A stretch of DNA of 64,000 nucleotides from Mangrovibacterium marinum (GTDB taxonomy: Bacteria; Bacteroidota; Bacteroidia; Bacteroidales; Prolixibacteraceae), in assembly GCF_003046625.1 (NCBI RefSeq), contig NZ_QAAD01000011.1, positions 85,583 through 149,582 of the forward strand. Direction: 5' to 3'. Every line of letters starts with the position of its first letter. Position 1 is the stretch's first letter. The notes below the pieces were generated by a model that was given only the letters and a program-made list of their open reading frames with translations, did not search any database and had not been told where the DNA came from. Below, piece by piece: positions 49,604 through 59,219 of this stretch. The position numbers were made by a program, and so were the translations under genes.

Positions 49604-52012
49604 CTATTTTTTCTTTTTAAAGATATCTTTGATGGATTGCCATATTTTTTTCTTTTCCTTCTTCTCGCCGGTGCCTGAGCTCCTGTCATCAGCCTCCTGC
49701 TTTTGCTTGCCGAAGATTGTTCCAATCAGGTCGCCAACCGAGCCGGGAGCGAGGTTTTCGCGATACGGCGGTACCGACAGTTTGGCCAGCAAGCGAGGCT
49801 TTGGTTGTCGGAAAGAGGCATATTGCAAACGCTTATAGCGCGAATCGCTGTATAGTTTACTGTAAAACTTACCAACGATGGGCAGCGCCATATAGGCTCC
49901 CTGACCATAAGTAATGGTTCGGAAGTGTATTGAGGGATCGTCGGATCCGACCCAGCAGCCGGTTACCAGCCGCGGGGTCATGCCCATAAACCAACCGTCG
50001 GAATGATCCTGTGTTGTTCCGGTTTTACCGGCAAAATCGCCGCCTACCCGATATGCCGAGCGGATGGAAGAACCTGTCCCATCAGAGATCACCGACTCGA
50101 GCATGTGCACAATCATCCGGCAATTCTCCGGATCGATGCCGGTCTTCACAGGCGTGGGCTTGGCAAATTTCTGCAACACTCGTCCCTGAGCATCCTCGAT
50201 CGACACCAGGTAGTGGGGTTCCATGTAAACCCCGTCGTTCAGAATGGTAGCATAAGCCGAAACCATCTCCTTCAAACTAATCGATGCCACCCCCAGTGCC
50301 AACGACGGATATTCGGGCAGCCGGGCCGTTATGCCCAAGTCGCGGGCAGTCTCAACCACCTCATCGATGCCCGTTTGCATCAGCACCTCAACGGCAACCG
50401 TGTTGATCGATTTGGCCAAAGCTCCCTGCATGGAGTAATAGCCCTGGTAATCGGGATGCGAGTTTTGAGGCGACCAGTCCTGATAATCGTGATACACTTT
50501 GCGCTCGTTCGAGAAATAGTCGTCGGGCTCCAGGCCGTTCTCCAGCGCCGACAGATAAACAAAAGGCTTAAAGGTCGATCCTACCTGCCGGGCTGCATTT
50601 ACATGGTCGTATTTAAAATAGCGGAAATCGACACCGCCAACCCAGGCTTTTACTTCGCCGGTAGCAGGCTCAACACCCAAAAATCCGGCATTCAGCATCC
50701 GCAGATAATGCTTCAGCGAGTCCATCGGCGTGGCAAGCACCTGCCTGTCGCCCGACCAGTTGAATAGCACCATCTCATGCTTTTCGTTAAAAGCGTTCTT
50801 AATCTCTTCGGCCGATTTACCGGCGGCTTTCATTTTACGATAACGCTCGGTTTGTTTCATGGCCCGGGTCAAAATGTCGGGCTTACGGCTCCAGGGCGAC
50901 GAGGATTTCCAATGATTGTCAAAAACCGTTTGCAGGTTTTTCATGTATTCTTTCACCGCCGATTCGGCAAAATGCTGATAATCGTAGCTCACCGTTGTCT
51001 TGATCTTCAAGCCATCGGTATACAAATTATAGGGGTCGCCATTTTCTTTTTTATTGTTCGCACACCAGTCCTTCAACTCCGGCTTCAACATCTCCATGAA
51101 ATACGGCGCCGGCCCTTCGTTATAGGATATCCTGGTGTATCGCAAGGTCAGGGGCTTCTGCTGAAAAACGCGCCCCTGCTCTTCACTCAGGTACTCATTT
51201 TTCACCATCTGCCCAATCACCACATTGCGGCGCTCTTTGGAACGCTCGGGATGCAAGCGCGGATTGTAATAGTTGTTGGCCTTGAGCATCCCCACCAACA
51301 CCGCAGCTTCATCGACCGTTAAGTTTTTGGGGCTTTTGTTGAAAAAGCGCTCTGCCGCCACTTCAATTCCATAAATATTTTCGCCAAAAGGAACTGTATT
51401 TAAGTAAAGAGCCAGAATTTCCTCCTTGGTGTAAATACGCTCCAACCGATAGGCAATGATGGCTTCGCGCAGCTTATTAACCGGCATGGACAGGTAGCCC
51501 AGCTTATTTCGCGGAAACAGGTTTTTCGCAATCTGCTGGCTCAGGGTACTTCCGCCACCAGCCGAGCGATCCTGCAAAATCAGGGTGCGGACAAACACCC
51601 GCATCAGGGCCACTTCGTCGATGCCTCGGTGCTCGTAAAAACGCGAATCCTCGGTAGCCACCAGTGCATGAATAACATTGGGTGAAATTTCCTCGTAGCG
51701 AACATTACTGCGATTTTCGATATAGTAACGCCCCAGCAACTTCCCCTCGGCCGAGAACACCTCGGAGGCCTGTGGATTTTTAATATCGTGCAGCTGTGCG
51801 GTGCTCGGCACATAGCCCCAAAAGCCCAGGTAAACGCTTGTAAAAAACAAGGCAAAAAGGATGAAGGCGATCACAGCAGCTTTCAGAAAAAACAACAGGA
51901 TGCGGCGCCCTGCCGATTTCTTTTTGGTTGTTTTTTTTCGTTTTCCCCCACTGGCTTTCTTCCGGCTTTTCGGTGCTGGTTTTCTCGCGGAGCTTGTTTT
52001 CTTTGGCGGCAT
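49604..52012 (-). CDS. Class A penicillin-binding protein (PBP1a-type)
   Basis: 802 residues. Lys/Arg-rich cytoplasmic tail (1-30), one transmembrane helix (LLFFLKAAVIAFILFALFF), a glycosyltransferase domain with EDSRFYEHRGID and GGSTLSQQIAKNLFPR, and a transpeptidase domain with the active Ser in GSTFKPF, SIN in AKSINTVAV, and KTGTT. A Lys/Asp-rich tail ends KKIWQSIKDIFKKKK. Polymerises and cross-links peptidoglycan at the inner membrane. All catalytic motifs intact. Confidence 0.95.
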   Translation of the reverse strand: MPPKKTSSARKPAPKSRKKASGGKRKKTTKKKSAGRRILLFFLKAAVIAFILFALFFTSVYLGFWGYVPSTAQLHDIKNPQASEVFSAEGKLLGRYYIENRSNVRYEEISPNVIHALVATEDSRFYEHRGIDEVALMRVFVRTLILQDRSAGGGSTLSQQIAKNLFPRNKLGYLSMPVNKLREAIIAYRLERIYTKEEILALYLNTVPFGENIYGIEVAAERFFNKSPKNLTVDEAAVLVGMLKANNYYNPRLHPERSKERRNVVIGQMVKNEYLSEEQGRVFQQKPLTLRYTRISYNEGPAPYFMEMLKPELKDWCANNKKENGDPYNLYTDGLKIKTTVSYDYQHFAESAVKEYMKNLQTVFDNHWKSSSPWSRKPDILTRAMKQTERYRKMKAAGKSAEEIKNAFNEKHEMVLFNWSGDRQVLATPMDSLKHYLRMLNAGFLGVEPATGEVKAWVGGVDFRYFKYDHVNAARQVGSTFKPFVYLSALENGLEPDDYFSNERKVYHDYQDWSPQNSHPDYQGYYSMQGALAKSINTVAVEVLMQTGIDEVVETARDLGITARLPEYPSLALGVASISLKEMVSAYATILNDGVYMEPHYLVSIEDAQGRVLQKFAKPTPVKTGIDPENCRMIVHMLESVISDGTGSSIRSAYRVGGDFAGKTGTTQDHSDGWFMGMTPRLVTGCWVGSDDPSIHFRTITYGQGAYMALPIVGKFYSKLYSDSRYKRLQYASFRQPKPRLLAKLSVPPYRENLAPGSVGDLIGTIFGKQKQEADDRSSGTGEKKEKKKIWQSIKDIFKKKK

Positions 52013-52167
52013 ATTTTTCGTATTTGTTTTCTGTTTACAACAGCGCAGTTTAATCTGCTATCAAAATTATATAAATAAGCTTAAACAGTTTTGCGAATTT
52101 AGGCTCATCGCCCGAACTTTTCAAAAAAATAATTGTCTTTACAGTTAAACAGTCAAACCAAAAAGCG

Positions 52168-53028
52168 ATGAAAGTTTGTATTACAGGTGCTTCCGGATTT
52201 ATCGGTCAATCGCTGAGCGAGGCCTTACAAAGGCGCGGTTACCAACTGCGGGCCATCCCCCGCCAACTGCTCTATGGCGATCCGCAAAAGCTGTCGCAGG
52301 CCATTGCCGGCTGCGATGCCCTTGTTAACCTGGCCGGAGCCCCCATTCTGCAACGGTGGACGGCAAAAAACAAAGCCACCATTTACAGCAGCCGCGTGGT
52401 GACCAGCAAAAACTTAACCGAAGCAATTCGCCAATTGCCGGCATCCGAGCGCCCCCAAACCTTCATCTCGGCCTCGGCAGTGGGCATCTACCAAACAGGG
52501 GCCGCCCCCCACGACGAAACAAGCCTGTTGTTCGACAGTGGCTTTACTGGTCGGGTTGTTCGCGATTGGGAGCAGGCATCCGCGCCTCTCGCCCCAATGC
52601 TTCGCCGGGTGGTTTTCCGCATTGGCGTTGTGCTGGGCAAGCAATCGCAAACCATCAAAAGTCTCAAACCGGTGTTTCAACTGGGCATGGGCGGCAAGGT
52701 GGGATCCGGCAAGCAGGCCTTTCCGTTTATCCACATTCACGACCTGGTGACTGCTTTCAGCGAAGCAATCACAAATCCGAATTACTGCGGCGTATACAAT
52801 CTTGTATCACCCCAAACGATAACCAACAGCGATTTCACCAAAGCTTTTGCCCGGGCCACACACCGACCGGCAATTTTTCCGGTTCCGCCCCTTGCGCTGA
52901 AATTGTTGTATGGCGAAGCCGCACAGCTGTTGCTCGATGGTTGCTTTGTACAGCCCCGCCGCTTGACAGCGCAAGGCTTTCGTTTTAAATACCCCACCAT
53001 CAAGGAAAGCCTCGAGGAGATTCTTTGA
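52168..53028 (+). CDS. TIGR01777-family NAD(P)-dependent epimerase-like protein
   Basis: 286 residues. Rossmann fold start MKVCITGASGFIGQSLSEAL, then VNLAGAPILQRWTAKNKATI and SSRVVTSKNLTEAI typical of the TIGR01777 (SDR39U1) branch; PFIHIHDLVTAF and a C-terminal DUF1731-like end (LDGCFVQPRRLTAQGFRFKY). Active-site Tyr is probably in SAVGIYQTG. Substrate not known. Ends at a strong hairpin. Confidence 0.9.
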   Translation: MKVCITGASGFIGQSLSEALQRRGYQLRAIPRQLLYGDPQKLSQAIAGCDALVNLAGAPILQRWTAKNKATIYSSRVVTSKNLTEAIRQLPASERPQTFISASAVGIYQTGAAPHDETSLLFDSGFTGRVVRDWEQASAPLAPMLRRVVFRIGVVLGKQSQTIKSLKPVFQLGMGGKVGSGKQAFPFIHIHDLVTAFSEAITNPNYCGVYNLVSPQTITNSDFTKAFARATHRPAIFPVPPLALKLLYGEAAQLLLDGCFVQPRRLTAQGFRFKYPTIKESLEEIL

Positions 53029-53032
53029 ACGC

Positions 53033-53069
53033 CAGAGGCCGCCTCAAATAAAAATTGAGGCGGCCTCTG
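53033..53069. terminator. Bidirectional terminator between epimerase and BFD-ferredoxin genes
   Basis: CAGAGGCCGCCTCAA (53033-53047) pairs perfectly with TTGAGGCGGCCTCTG (53055-53069), a 15-bp stem. It lies between two convergent genes, 19 nt before the second gene's stop. Confidence 0.85.
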
Positions 53070-53088
53070 ACGATCGTTGTTTTTCAAT

Positions 53089-53298
53089 TTACAAATCCAA
53101 CTTCCCCTGCGGATTTTGTGCCTGAACCAGCTGATGCTCTTCAATAATCTGATCAATGGTCATTAAACACTTCCCGCAGCTGGTACCCGCACGGGTGGCA
53201 TATTGAATATCGGAGGCATCGACTGCCCCTTTCTTTAATTCGTTGATGATCTCCTGTTCCGAAACCATATTACAAAGACAAACCAATCGGTTACTCAT
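53089..53298 (-). CDS. BFD-like [2Fe-2S] ferredoxin
   Basis: 69 residues. CLC at residues 7-9 (RLVCLCNMVS) and CGKC near residue 42 (TSCGKCLM) form the four-cysteine BFD site; the helix EQEIINELKKGAVDASD follows the pattern of bacterioferritin-associated ferredoxins. Electron transfer or iron release in the cytoplasm. Small single gene upstream of the terminator. Confidence 0.85.
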   Translation of the reverse strand: MSNRLVCLCNMVSEQEIINELKKGAVDASDIQYATRAGTSCGKCLMTIDQIIEEHQLVQAQNPQGKLDL

Positions 53299-53342
53299 GC
53301 TTCCTTTTCTTTTGTGCTGTTTTTAATCGATTCGCAGCCGCT

Positions 53343-54128
53343 CTATTCGGACAAGCGATTTTCGATGTGCAAACGAAGCTTTCGGTAAACATCAATCACC
53401 CGGTCCGATTTGGTCATCGAGTCGTAAATCTTTTTGATTAACTGACGTTCGGTTACCCAAGCAAAACTGGCTTTAAAATTTAGATCATAAACCATGGACA
53501 TCAGAAAAAGTTTAAAATCGGCCAGCGATTGAAGATCTTTTCGAGCCACAGGCTTCTCTGCATTTAAACTTTTCAGCACCGCATCGCTGGCTGCCGGCAG
53601 TTTGGGCAGGTTATAACTCACCGTGGGCAAGGTGAAAGTTCCATCGCGTTTCAACATGGCAACAACCAACTCCCAGTTATCCATTTTGTCGGCATCGCGC
53701 AGGATTTGCCCAAACAGGAGCGTACGGCTGTCCTTCGGGTTGAAGCTGATTTTATTGTGACCGGTAATCACCTCCTTTAAAAGCAGCTGATCGGCTTCGT
53801 CCAGCGCTTTAAAAAAGATCTGCTCGGCAATAAGCTCCACCCCCAGCAGGGCATGATCCTCGGAGGTGCTATCGTCGAAATGCTGATATTTTTGGAACTG
53901 CACAAAACGGCCTACGTCGTGCAATAAACCGATCATCTCGATAAAAGCCTGTTCCGGCTCCTCCAGATCGAGCGATTTAGCAATATACAGACAATTGGCA
54001 GCTACGCGAAGCGAGTGATCCCGCTTCATGTGCAAACTCTCGGCCATCGTATAATCAGAAGCCTTAATAAACTGATCGGCTAACTGATCAAAAAAAAGTT
54101 TCCCTTCGTCAAAAGTAATCTGATTCAT
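53343..54128 (-). CDS. HD-domain phosphohydrolase
   Basis: 261 residues. The HD motif is complete: HSLR at residue 36-39 region (RDHSLRVAANCLYIAKSL), HDVGR (LLHDVGRFVQFQKYQHFDDS) and ILRDADKMDNWELV with the last metal ligand. Likely a metal-dependent phosphohydrolase acting on nucleotides; substrate unknown. Neighbours give no clue. Confidence 0.85.
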   Translation of the reverse strand: MNQITFDEGKLFFDQLADQFIKASDYTMAESLHMKRDHSLRVAANCLYIAKSLDLEEPEQAFIEMIGLLHDVGRFVQFQKYQHFDDSTSEDHALLGVELIAEQIFFKALDEADQLLLKEVITGHNKISFNPKDSRTLLFGQILRDADKMDNWELVVAMLKRDGTFTLPTVSYNLPKLPAASDAVLKSLNAEKPVARKDLQSLADFKLFLMSMVYDLNFKASFAWVTERQLIKKIYDSMTKSDRVIDVYRKLRLHIENRLSE

Positions 54129-54273
54129 AAAATCATTTTCGCAACTTGGGGCAAAAGTATACTATTTCATTATTTTAACTACTGAAAACAGGCTTCATTT
54201 TTTCAACAAAACACCACTTAATAATACACGCTCAAGTTTTTTCGATTTTATGGTGAAAAAAGGAATGTTTTAC

Positions 54274-54281
54274 TATTTTTG
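54274..54281 (+). promoter_or_regulatory. -7-like element before tRNA-Arg
   Basis: TATTTTTG matches TAnnTTTG and lies 10 nt before the tRNA's first base; no good TTG is seen 19-21 nt upstream. Confidence 0.4.
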
Positions 54282-54291
54282 CATCGCTTTT

Positions 54292-54363
54292 GGCCCCATA
54301 GTTCAATGGATAGAATATCAGATTCCGGTTCTGACGATATGAGTTCGAGTCTCGTTGGGGTCA
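54292..54363 (+). tRNA. tRNA-Arg (anticodon CCG)
   Basis: 72-nt cloverleaf. Acceptor GGCCCCA pairs with TGGGGTC plus discriminator A; D-loop contains AATGGATAG; anticodon stem TCAGA/TCTGA encloses loop TTCCGGT giving anticodon CCG (codon CGG, Arg); T-loop TTCGAGT closes a GAG...-type stem. No encoded CCA. Confidence 0.93.
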
Positions 54364-54370
54364 CTTAAAA

Positions 54371-54407
54371 AAGCCACAATTGAATTACAATCAGTTGTGG
54401 CTTTTTT
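54371..54407 (+). terminator. Terminator after tRNA-Arg
   Basis: AAGCCACAA (54371-54379) pairs with TTGTGGCTT (54395-54403) followed by TTTT. Begins 8 nt after the tRNA. Confidence 0.88.
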
Positions 54408-54469
54408 ACTTTCACTCGCTTGCCATCGGGCTGTCTGCACGGCAATAAGTGCCGTAGTACGGGAGCAAT

Positions 54470-54705
54470 TGAGTATTGAGTCTTGAGCCGTGAGACATGA
54501 GTCATTCGTTGTCATAGGGTTGTCAATCCATCAATCCATCAATAAGTGCATAAGTGCAGGAGTTCATAAGTACCGGCGCAACGGGGGACAATTGAGTCGG
54601 GAGTCATTCATCGTCATTCGATCATCATTGAGTCATTTGATTGTCAATCCATCAATCCTTCAGTCCTTCAATCCTTCAATAAGCCCATAAGTACCGGCGC
54701 AACAA
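54470..54705. repeat. Low-complexity intergenic block A (CATTCGTTGTCATT / CAATCCTTCAATCC)
   Basis: Built from short repeats: GTCATTCGTTGTCAT, TCAATCCATCAATCC, CAATCCTTCAGTCCTT and ATAAGTGCATAAGTGCAGGAG. The same word set recurs at 54960-55130, 59405-59960, 62935-63130 and 63395-63610. No gene. Confidence 0.85.
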
Positions 54706-54712
54706 GCTGCAG

Positions 54713-54985
54713 ATTGCTGCGTCCTCGCAATGACGCGCAATTGACTGTATATCCATAATGGCGTTAGCCATTTAATTTGGGTAGCACATAAGACGAATTT
54801 GAGATTCTCCCGTCCCGTACGGGACGGAATTTTGCGTTTCGATGTCGTTTAGCTACCCCAAGAGCATCCCTCCGGGATTTAAATGATCAAGCATTTATTG
54901 ATCGACTTAAACGCTGTCAGGACCTACGGACGCTGACAGGTTTGCAAGGCGCTGCAATTGAGTCGCGAGTAGTGAGTCGGGAGAC
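54713..54985. repeat. Dispersed GGGTAGCAC...CCCTCCGGGAT repeat, copy 2
   Basis: About 270 nt closely similar to 63133-63400 and partly to 40697-40850. Parts: ATTGCTGCGTCCTCG, ATGGCGTTAGCCAT, GGGTAGCAC, the palindrome TCCCGTCCCGTACGGGACGGA, ATCCCTCCGGGATTT, and CGCTGTCAG...CGCTGACAG hairpin arms. No coding frame of note. Block A-like words continue at 54960-55130. Confidence 0.85.
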
Positions 54986-55212
54986 ATGAATCATTCGTTG
55001 TCATTGGGTTGTCAATCCTTCAATCCGTCAATCCTTCAATCCGTCAATCCTTCAGTCCTTCAATCCTTCTATCCGATAATCTAAACATCCTGCAATAAGT
55101 ACATAGGTACGGGATCAAGCGAACTCCGTGCTTTTCGGGCTGAAAACATTCGGCTTGCAAATTTGAATGAGTGGTGGAAGATTGGTATAGCCAAACAAGC
55201 AGTACAAAGCAG

Positions 55213-56193
55213 TTACTTTTGGCTCAGCATCTCTTTAATCCCTCCCAAAGAACTCAATACTCCTGTTGCCTCAAAAGGCAAATAAATGGTTTTATTATCT
55301 TTTCCCGAGACCATTTCCTCAAGCGTTTCGATATACTTTGTTGCAATTAAATAGTTAATCGGATTACCATGCTGTGAATCGACCGAATTACTCACAAGCC
55401 GAATTGCTTCAGCCTCCGCTTCGGCTGTTTTGATCCGAGCCTGAGCTTGTCCTTCTGCTCTGAGAATATCCGATTGCTTCTCTCCTTCGGCTTTCTTGAT
55501 TTCGCTTTCCCGAAACCCTTCGGCTTCCAGTATTTTGGCTTTTTTCTTGCCTTCGGCGTCTAACACGGCTGCTCTCCGGTCTCGTTCGGCACGCATTTGC
55601 TTTTCCATAGCTTCCTTAATATCTTCCGGCGGATTAATGTCCTGCAGTTCCACGCGATTCACCTTCACACCCCATTTATTCGTTGCATCATCCAGGATTG
55701 TCCGCAGCTTCGAATTAATGGTATCCCGCGAACTCAACGATTCATCCAATTCCAGCTCTCCAATCACATTCCGAAGTGTTGTTTGGGTTAATTTCTCTAT
55801 CGCATCGGGCAAGTTTTCAATTTCATAAATAGCCTTCACCGGATCCATTATCTGAAAATAGAGCAATGCATTAATTTGGACATTAACATTATCCTTTGTA
55901 ATCACATTTTGCCGTGGAAAGTCATAGACCGTTTCCCGGATATCAATTCTGGATTTCGTTTTAAACCGAATATGCTTTTGGTCATCCATCCCTTCAACGA
56001 CATAACGCCAGGTAATCTCCCTGGGTTTATCGATGACTGGCCAAATAATATTAATACCGGAATGTAAAGTGCGACTATACTTTCCGAGCCGCTCAATGAC
56101 CATAACTTCGGCTTGTTGAACAATTTTAAATCCGGAAATTGCAAAGATAAAAACGAATAGCGCAAGGGCCCCTGCAATAATTATCAGTCCCAT
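55213..56193 (-). CDS. SPFH/band-7 membrane protein (stomatin/QmcA-like)
   Basis: 326 residues. N-terminal transmembrane anchor (IIIAGALALFVFIFAISGFK), then the band-7 domain (VVQQAEVMVIERLGKYSRTL; FPRQNVITKDNVNVQINALL; DESLSSRDTINSKLR) and a helical Ala/Glu-rich C-terminus (AEGFRESEIKKAEGEKQSDI). Forms membrane oligomers, often with an NfeD partner, which is encoded immediately upstream here with 6 nt between. Confidence 0.92.
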   Translation of the reverse strand: MGLIIIAGALALFVFIFAISGFKIVQQAEVMVIERLGKYSRTLHSGINIIWPVIDKPREITWRYVVEGMDDQKHIRFKTKSRIDIRETVYDFPRQNVITKDNVNVQINALLYFQIMDPVKAIYEIENLPDAIEKLTQTTLRNVIGELELDESLSSRDTINSKLRTILDDATNKWGVKVNRVELQDINPPEDIKEAMEKQMRAERDRRAAVLDAEGKKKAKILEAEGFRESEIKKAEGEKQSDILRAEGQAQARIKTAEAEAEAIRLVSNSVDSQHGNPINYLIATKYIETLEEMVSGKDNKTIYLPFEATGVLSSLGGIKEMLSQK

Positions 56194-56199
56194 GTTTAT

Positions 56200-56634
56200 T
56201 TAATTTAAAGGTTTAACAATTAACACAATACTCTCAATATCGATCACCGAGACCATGGTACCAACCTGAATGATTTCATTGGTCGATGATCTTGCCTTCC
56301 AGGCATCTCCATCAATCTGAATCCTGCCTGAATTTTTCAATTGGTTTATTTCCTCCGTGACAATTCCGCTTTTATGGATTAAGGCATCGCTGTTGGTTTT
56401 CGTGGCATTATGCCGATATCCATACCTTGTCATAAGAGGTTTAACAAAGAGATAAGTTAAGGCTACTCCGAAAGCGAATAGCACGAGTTGCCAGCTCCCC
56501 GCAAGCCCCCACCAGTTTCCGATTGCAGCAAAAAGAAAGCCGATTCCAACCGAAGCCGAAATAAAACCAGCCGTGAATATCTCAAGGATAAAAGCGATTA
56601 TCCCGATTGCAACAAATAAATGCCATGTTTCCAT
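56200..56634 (-). CDS. NfeD-like membrane protein
   Basis: 144 residues: helices at the N-terminus (LFVAIGIIAFILEIFTAGFI; GIGFLFAAIGNWWGLAG; LVLFAFGVALTYLFV) and a soluble OB-fold end (SGRIQIDGDAWKARSSTNEI). Classical partner of SPFH proteins in quality control of membranes. Cotranscribed with the following SPFH gene. Confidence 0.87.
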   Translation of the reverse strand: METWHLFVAIGIIAFILEIFTAGFISASVGIGFLFAAIGNWWGLAGSWQLVLFAFGVALTYLFVKPLMTRYGYRHNATKTNSDALIHKSGIVTEEINQLKNSGRIQIDGDAWKARSSTNEIIQVGTMVSVIDIESIVLIVKPLN

Positions 56635-56809
56635 TTTAAAATTTTATTTTTAGGGTTTCATTTACCGTATTCCTTCACCATATCAGACATTCTACCGGGC
56701 TCAACCTGGGTAATACTTCTGCCCGTAAGAACAGAATGAGAAGTCAGCAGCCGGCAAATCAGCAAAAGCCGCAGCTGCCCGATAAACCTTAGCCGAATTG
56801 GTTGATGAA

Positions 56810-58693
56810 CTATTGATTTTGAATACAGCGAATGCTTAAACCCAGGCTCAGCCACTCTTTTTCTTGTATTAAATTGTCGTTATACAAATTCAGCTCTTCG
56901 CCCCAAACAGTTGTGTTATCCCGATTGGTGGAGCTCCACCATGCCCCTGCCCGATCTAACTTATTAAAATCGCCACGGCTCGTTTTAATACCGGAAGGTA
57001 ACATCGACAATCCGTAACTATTCAGGGCATCGCCCCGGGTATAGCCCGAAACGGCTCGCCAGTCATGTTCTGCTTTTAAATACTTCCCGATTGATTTCCA
57101 GGATTTATTCGATATTTTTTCCAATTCATTTTTCTCGGATCCGATATAATTCGCAAGTTGATTCCACTCGTCACTGCTGGGCAAATGCCAGCCCTGCGGT
57201 ATGGCTTGTTGGGCAGCCCCCCAATTATACAACACACCATGTTTTTTGTAATTGGGATTTGCTTTTGCCTCCGCCACATTCGTTCCCTTATATCCATAAA
57301 CATAATAGTGAGGTTCCCTGCCAACTTCTGCTCCAGCATTTGCACCGGCTGTTGACGGACTAACTTTGGGAAGGTAGGCCAGGTTTTCAGCCAACCATAT
57401 CTGGGATCCAATCCTGATCGTCTTATATGTTCTCCCGTCTCGGGGATCGGTAAATGTTCCGTAGCTGAACTTGGAAGCCATCTCCTTCGTTGCAGTGGCC
57501 ATTGATTTCTCCGGCACATTGGGCGCTACTGCATCGGCGGCTTTCTCCGCAGTTTGCGAAGTGCTTTTAACCGCCACAGGAGCGTTCAAAACAGATCGGG
57601 ATTTCGGGCTTTCCACCGTACTTTTTTTCGGGTGAGTGTTTTGTTGATCCGCTGTTTTCGCCGACTTTGCATCTTTATTTTGGGAGATCTTATACTCCGA
57701 GATATCGTTTATGGAAACATAGCCCGTTGCTCCCTTATGGGAGAAATGTGCCCACTCTTTTTGAATGTCCATAACACTGATCTTATCACCCGGCTTAAGT
57801 GTCGTTGTCTTTACATAACTTGCTCCAGGACCGCTATATACAATCGGTTTTGTGTTCGGATGAACAATATAGGTTTTTACAACAGGGCTTGAAACAATCG
57901 GTCGGTCAGATTCTTCACTGATAATTTTATACGTGTAAACCGAACTCATCAACAAAAACAGGGCGGAAAAAATGACAATCGATTTTAGTGAAAGAAAAGA
58001 CTTCTCGTAAATCCTTTGGTAGTTGTCGTCATCCGACAGTTGGACCTCGCCATCTCTTTCTTTGCGCAATAACAGCGCGGCGGAGAGAATCGAAATCAAC
58101 CACAATCCCCCAATAACTCCGATGGCCAGTGGCCAGACGTTGGCTGTCCAGAAGAAGTAAAAAAGCCAATAAATTCCGATAAAAAGCGTCGGTAAAATGA
58201 TCAGCCAGTAGGGACGTGTTTTAAACGCAAAGCGATGTTCCAGTTTATAAAAAAGGTAAATCGAGCTAAGAATAAAACCACTGATGAAAAATGGAAATAA
58301 TTGACCAAATAAATCCAATAAGAACATGAGCGGGTAATAAATCATCGCTGCAATTGCTACGGGAATGATAACCAGGTAAGTGATTAAGGGCATGATAAGA
58401 CTCGCGAATATATTATCCACCAAATCATGATTTTTCTCGACCTTCGTAATATTGCCAAAAGAGTCTTTATAAACAATAATTGATTCCCAAACGCCAACTT
58501 TTTGCCCTAAGCCAATTATAAAACCGATAATCAACAAAGGAGTTGATAACGAAGAATCAAACATATTCCACTCAATATGGAAATCAACTTCAGCAAGCGA
58601 CAAAATAATAAATACAGCAGTGGCAATGGCTGCAAGACTAACAAACACGGTAAATGTTCGCGCAATAAGGAGACGATTTTTAATATTTTCCAT
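56810..58693 (-). CDS. Multi-helix membrane protein with SH3-like and FISUMP domains
   Basis: 627 residues. Residues 1-260 hold about seven hydrophobic helices. Residues 290-345 are a bacterial SH3-like domain (VYSGPGASYVKTTTLKPGDK, ISVMDIQKEWAHFS). The C-terminal 200 residues are a FISUMP/TIGR02145 domain (DPRDGRTYKTIRIGSQIWLA; GWHLPSSDEWNQLANYIG; AWWSSTNRDNTTVWGEEL; LSLGLSIRCIQNQ). Probably a cell-surface-associated protein of Bacteroidota; function not known. Confidence 0.85.
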   Translation of the reverse strand: MENIKNRLLIARTFTVFVSLAAIATAVFIILSLAEVDFHIEWNMFDSSLSTPLLIIGFIIGLGQKVGVWESIIVYKDSFGNITKVEKNHDLVDNIFASLIMPLITYLVIIPVAIAAMIYYPLMFLLDLFGQLFPFFISGFILSSIYLFYKLEHRFAFKTRPYWLIILPTLFIGIYWLFYFFWTANVWPLAIGVIGGLWLISILSAALLLRKERDGEVQLSDDDNYQRIYEKSFLSLKSIVIFSALFLLMSSVYTYKIISEESDRPIVSSPVVKTYIVHPNTKPIVYSGPGASYVKTTTLKPGDKISVMDIQKEWAHFSHKGATGYVSINDISEYKISQNKDAKSAKTADQQNTHPKKSTVESPKSRSVLNAPVAVKSTSQTAEKAADAVAPNVPEKSMATATKEMASKFSYGTFTDPRDGRTYKTIRIGSQIWLAENLAYLPKVSPSTAGANAGAEVGREPHYYVYGYKGTNVAEAKANPNYKKHGVLYNWGAAQQAIPQGWHLPSSDEWNQLANYIGSEKNELEKISNKSWKSIGKYLKAEHDWRAVSGYTRGDALNSYGLSMLPSGIKTSRGDFNKLDRAGAWWSSTNRDNTTVWGEELNLYNDNLIQEKEWLSLGLSIRCIQNQ

Positions 58694-58877
58694 TCGTTTT
58701 GGGTTTTAGTTTTACAAACACGAAAAGAATGTCATACCGACAAGGTCTTCGCGATGTACAGTTAGTTTAATTGAAATGTTTTGGTTTTATCCGGGCTTAT
58801 CGCTTGTCAACAGCATTTACAACAGTATTCACACAAGCTATTTTCGCGACCGCATACAGCCCCTATCGCAATTGGTT

Positions 58878-59099
58878 TTATGAATTCGGATCCTGTTCTC
58901 CGCCTTCCAACTTCCGGATAATTTTCTTTAAACGGCTAATCTCGCAACTCGCGGTAATCAAGGCGGCAATAAATCCGATGTCTAATAATAGAGTTCCGTA
59001 GGGATAGTGTTGTAGTTTGAAAAATGCCCCGATTAATATGAGCGCTGCTGAGCTATTTAGCAGCAGTCCCATTAACTTGTCGGTTTGAGTTCTGGTCAT
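58878..59099 (-). CDS. Small GldL-like two-helix membrane protein
   Basis: 73 residues from the ATG at 59099 (MTRTQTDKLMGLLLN). Two hydrophobic helices flank FKLQHYPYG, a motif common in GldL and its short relatives. In gliding/T9SS motors GldL partners GldM; here a GldM-like protein lies upstream on the same strand, separated by repeats. Too short to be full GldL. Confidence 0.65.
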   Translation of the reverse strand: MTRTQTDKLMGLLLNSSAALILIGAFFKLQHYPYGTLLLDIGFIAALITASCEISRLKKIIRKLEGGEQDPNS

Positions 59100-59219
59100 A
59101 AGTTGTCTGTTTGTTTCACTCAACAAGTTACAGGCATTTCAGGAATATAGCAACATAATTGACATCAAATTCCAAATGTTTTTTTCAAAAGACTCTCCAA
59201 ACAGCATTCCATCTGAAAT

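Noticed and set aside
54470..55130. CRISPR array or protein-coding repeat gene
   Set aside because: Units are 8-16 nt words without constant repeat/spacer structure and all frames contain stops.
56658..56855. 65-codon frame between NfeD and the FISUMP gene
   Set aside because: It overlaps the 3' end of the FISUMP gene, has no motif, and its start lies inside that gene.
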